Source: an uncultured Ruminococcus sp. (lineage in GTDB: Bacteria > Bacillota > Clostridia > Oscillospirales > Ruminococcaceae). From it: a stretch of 5,641 nt of DNA. This document shows, in pieces, positions 4,001-5,641 of the stretch (its first letter is position 1; each line of letters starts with the position of its first letter). The notes beneath the pieces were generated by a model. The model saw only the letters and a list, made by a program, of their open reading frames with translations, did no database searches and was not told where the DNA came from. The position numbers and the translations under genes were made by a program. The stretch lies in the NCBI GenBank assembly GCA_937910385.1, contig CALEPT010000071.1:1-5641 (forward strand). The letters are read 5' to 3'.

Positions 4001-4027
4001 AAGGAGCTTTTTAAAGCTCCTTAATTT
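4001..4027 (-). terminator. Bidirectional terminator after spoVAE
   Basis: AAGGAGCTT (4001-4009) and AAGCTCCTT (4014-4022) pair around TTTA. On the minus strand TTTTTCTTTG follows, ending the spoVAD-spoVAE message. On the + strand AATTTTTAT follows, so it can also stop transcripts from the membrane protein gene. The spoVAE stop codon lies at the base of the stem. Confidence 0.8.
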
Positions 4028-4383
4028 TTATCTCTCTGCTTGAAAAAGACCGAGGCTGTCAGTCCAAAGAGCAGTGCAGCGGTGACTCCCCCTGCCGCTG
4101 CAGTGAGGCCTCCTGTGAAAATACCGAGGAAGCCGTCGCTTTCAATCATTTTGCGGATCCCCTCTGCAAGGAGATGTCCGAAGCCTGTAAGCGGAACAGT
4201 AGCACCTGCGCCCGCGAAGTCCACGAGGGGCTTGTAAAGTCCGAGTGCTGAGAGAATAACTCCCGCGACAACGAAGCCCGAAAGTATCCTTGCAGGTGTG
4301 AGCTTGGTGTAATCGATGAGGAGCTGTCCCACGGCGCAAATAGCTCCACCGACGAGAAATGCCTTGATAATATCAATAAGCAT
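4021..4383 (-). CDS. spoVAE: Stage V sporulation protein AE (SpoVAE/SpoVAEb)
   Basis: A 120-residue integral membrane protein, normal length for the family. SpoVA proteins form the channel in the forespore inner membrane that imports dipicolinic acid (with calcium) late in sporulation and releases it at germination. Hydrophobic helices lie at about residues 4-24, 31-50 and 86-114. A Gly/Ala-rich segment at 57-78 carries the conserved ATVPLTGFGHLLAEG block, and the C-terminus is charged (KQRDKN). The start ATG at 4383 follows AAAGGAAG in the minus-strand sense at a normal distance. It lies 44 bases downstream of spoVAD on the same strand and shares its transcript. SpoVAC is similar, but position after spoVAD and length favour SpoVAE. 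Expression is expected in the forespore under sigma-G with spoVAD. Confidence 0.93.
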   Translation of the reverse strand: MLIDIIKAFLVGGAICAVGQLLIDYTKLTPARILSGFVVAGVILSALGLYKPLVDFAGAGATVPLTGFGHLLAEGIRKMIESDGFLGIFTGGLTAAAGGVTAALLFGLTASVFFKQRDKN

Positions 4384-4409
4384 GATTTTCTTCCTTTCTT
4401 TTTGTTCAG

Positions 4410-4428
4410 AGGCGGATATTCTCCGCCT
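4410..4428 (-). other. Intercistronic hairpin between spoVAD and spoVAE
   Basis: AGGCGGA (4410-4416) and TCCGCCT (4422-4428) form a perfect 7-bp GC-rich stem with a TATTC loop, starting at the spoVAD stop codon. No T-run follows, so it is unlikely to terminate; it may protect the upstream message or tune spoVAE expression. Confidence 0.5.
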
Positions 4429-5462
4429 TAGTGATCAACCGATATGCCTTGATCGTTATTTTTCAAATGCACAAGGTGTGCGATAGACGGTATCGACTCT
4501 CCTTGCTGGAGCGACATTGGTGACATGAGTGCTCCTGTAGCGGCAAATAGGATATTCTTTGCCTTACCGTTTTTCAGCATGGGCAGAAAATATCCGCACA
4601 GAACACTTGCGCTGCACCCGCAGCCCGAGCCTCCGCAGTGAGTGTCCTGCACTTCGGGGTCGAATATCATCGCTCCGCAATCGCGGTGCTGCTTCGAGAT
4701 GTCGATACCCTGCTTGAGGAGTATATCCACGATGAGCTTGCTTCCTACAAGACCGAGGTCGCCTGTGACGATAAAGTCATAGTCTGTGGGAGCTGTTTGT
4801 GTAGCGGTCAGATATCGGCGTATCGTTTCGGCAGCGGCGGGAGCCATTGCGCTTCCCATATTATTTATATCTGAGATGCCGAGGTCGGTTATCTTGCCTA
4901 TACAGCCGCCTGTGATGACGGGGGAGGAGAGGCTTTCCGAGAGTATTACCGCGCCCGAGGCTGTACACGTCCACTGAGATGTTGGCGTTCTCTGCCCTCC
5001 GTACGACAGAGGAAAGCGGAATTGCCTTTCCGCCGTTGAAAAGTGGGACGAGGTGACGGCGATAGTCCGTTTGACCGCACCGCTGTCGATGAGAAGCGAT
5101 GAGATGAGCAGCCCCTCTGCCATTGTGGAGCACGCGCCGTAAAGTCCGAGAAATGGTATCTCAAGCTCTCTAAGACCGTATGCTGAGCCAATACACTGGT
5201 TTATAAGATCTCCGGAGCATATAGCGTCCACCTCTTCTTTGACGAGATCCGCTTTCTGGACGGCGATACGTACTGCCTCAAGCTGAAATCTGCTTTCCGC
5301 CTTTTCCCATGTTTCCTGTCCGAAGTGGCTGTCCTCAATAACCTTGTCGAAGTATTTTCCAAGAGGACCTTCTCCTTCTTTCTGACCGGCTACAGAGGCA
5401 AAGTTCTCCGCCGAGACAGTACGGCTGAGCCTGAAAACTCCTTGGTCTATATATTCTGACAT
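4428..5462 (-). CDS. spoVAD: Stage V sporulation protein AD (SpoVAD)
   Basis: A 344-residue protein of the SpoVAD family, which has a thiolase-like fold, binds dipicolinic acid and sits on the forespore inner membrane with the SpoVA channel. Landmarks, numbered from the chosen start: acidic N-terminal region, the thiolase-like nucleophile position C111 in GLYGACSTMAE, the family block LSYGGQRTPTSQWT (about 152-165), IVTGDLGLVG (231-240), the cysteine-rich GGSGCGCSAS (277-286) and the end IPSIAHLV (324-331). The start at 5462 (MSEYIDQG) is chosen because GGAGG lies 8 bases upstream; ATG 5477 overlaps the ribosome binding site and would add five residues. It is upstream of spoVAE in one operon. 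In Bacilli and Clostridia spoVAC normally precedes spoVAD closely. Here the upstream 179 bases contain no recognisable spoVAC. Confidence 0.95.
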   Translation of the reverse strand: MSEYIDQGVFRLSRTVSAENFASVAGQKEGEGPLGKYFDKVIEDSHFGQETWEKAESRFQLEAVRIAVQKADLVKEEVDAICSGDLINQCIGSAYGLRELEIPFLGLYGACSTMAEGLLISSLLIDSGAVKRTIAVTSSHFSTAERQFRFPLSYGGQRTPTSQWTCTASGAVILSESLSSPVITGGCIGKITDLGISDINNMGSAMAPAAAETIRRYLTATQTAPTDYDFIVTGDLGLVGSKLIVDILLKQGIDISKQHRDCGAMIFDPEVQDTHCGGSGCGCSASVLCGYFLPMLKNGKAKNILFAATGALMSPMSLQQGESIPSIAHLVHLKNNDQGISVDH

Positions 5463-5519
5463 AGAAATAACCTCCATACATTTCTGTTAAAGGTAGTATT
5501 CCTGTTTTTTGCCGGAATA

Positions 5520-5550
5520 TACTATACTCCGCGCTGTTGCAAAATATCCA
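5520..5550 (-). promoter_or_regulatory. Candidate sigma-G (forespore) promoter for spoVAD-spoVAE
   Basis: On the minus strand TGGATA (5550-5545), 18 bases and TATAGTA (5526-5520) resemble the sigma-G pattern (G-A-T-A type -35, CATNNTA -10) with one mismatch at the first -10 base. spoVA operons are known sigma-G targets. The -35 overlaps a palindrome, so the match could be fortuitous. Confidence 0.4.
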
Positions 5551-5603
5551 TTAGGATATTTTGCAATCCGCCGTCTGTGACGGTGGACGGCGCATTGCGC
5601 CGT
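5537..5603. repeat. Three consecutive perfect hairpins upstream of spoVAD
   Basis: Hairpin 1 has 13-bp arms (TTGCAAAATATCC 5537-5549, GGATATTTTGCAA 5554-5566) around ATTA. Hairpin 2 is CCGTC-TGT-GACGG (5571-5583). Hairpin 3 is ACGGCGC-ATT-GCGCCGT (5587-5603). This close packing resembles clustered palindromic intergenic repeats. The minus-strand frame reading in from the right edge through it (5640 to a stop at 5551-5553) gives 29 residues (starting FAALKRQYKRS). It might be the tail of a neighbouring gene running into the repeat, but I cannot support a gene. Confidence 0.65.
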
Positions 5604-5641
5604 AAGCGCTCCGTTTATACTGCCTCTTCAAAGCCGCAAAG

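Noticed and set aside
4638..5191. Several frames overlapping spoVAD on both strands
   Set aside because: They are shadows of the well-supported spoVAD gene and have no family features or ribosome binding sites.

Overview
The window looks like a Gram-positive, endospore-forming Firmicute of the Ruminococcus/Oscillospiraceae type. The pointers are two adjacent forespore spoVA genes (spoVAD, spoVAE), strong GGAGG-type ribosome binding sites, tRNA genes with encoded CCA ends, and a relaxase/excisionase/integrase module typical of gut clostridial integrative elements. The genus is inferred, not proven.

Positions 1 to about 2796 are the right-hand end of an integrated mobile element (ICE or IME), all genes on the + strand. 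Two reading frames overlap heavily at the left edge. One (2-568) is probably the C-terminal tail of a MobA/MobL-type relaxase; the other (3-458) encodes a coiled-coil protein with a C-terminal membrane anchor. Then come a DUF6809-like small protein (675-953), a terminator, a possible 30-residue leader ORF, an excisionase-like HTH protein (1084-1278), a strong promoter framed by a 10-bp inverted repeat, and a tyrosine integrase. The integrase carries an apparent one-base insertion just after its natural start, separating its N-terminal arm-binding segment from an intact catalytic domain. After the integrase lie a minus-strand terminator hairpin and a tandem AAGTGCCAAA repeat that may be integrase arm sites. 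Then comes the 3' end of a tRNA-Glu gene, the likely chromosomal attachment site.

Positions 2744-3044 are a minus-strand tRNA operon: a consensus-like promoter, tRNA-Met(CAT), a perfect 10-bp inter-tRNA hairpin, tRNA-Glu(TTC) and a rho-independent terminator. Positions 3045-3298 are AT-rich intergenic DNA with small palindromes and a good + strand promoter for an unrecognised 140-residue three-helix membrane protein (3299-3721).

Positions 3722-4020 separate convergent genes. They hold two copies of a structured repeat of about 110 bp, each ending in a hairpin of different sequence but similar shape, then a bidirectional terminator. Positions 4021-5462 (minus strand) encode SpoVAE and SpoVAD, which act in dipicolinic acid uptake into the spore. 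spoVAC is not directly upstream of spoVAD; instead there are about 180 bp with three consecutive perfect hairpins and a candidate sigma-G promoter.

The two halves are functionally unrelated: a mobile element module docked at a tRNA gene on the left, and host chromosome with sporulation genes and intergenic repeats on the right. I see no defence system, CRISPR array or obviously new enzyme system. The most unusual signals are the dual-frame relaxase/coiled-coil overlap, the frameshifted integrase behind a palindrome-framed promoter, and the structure-conserving repeat pair.
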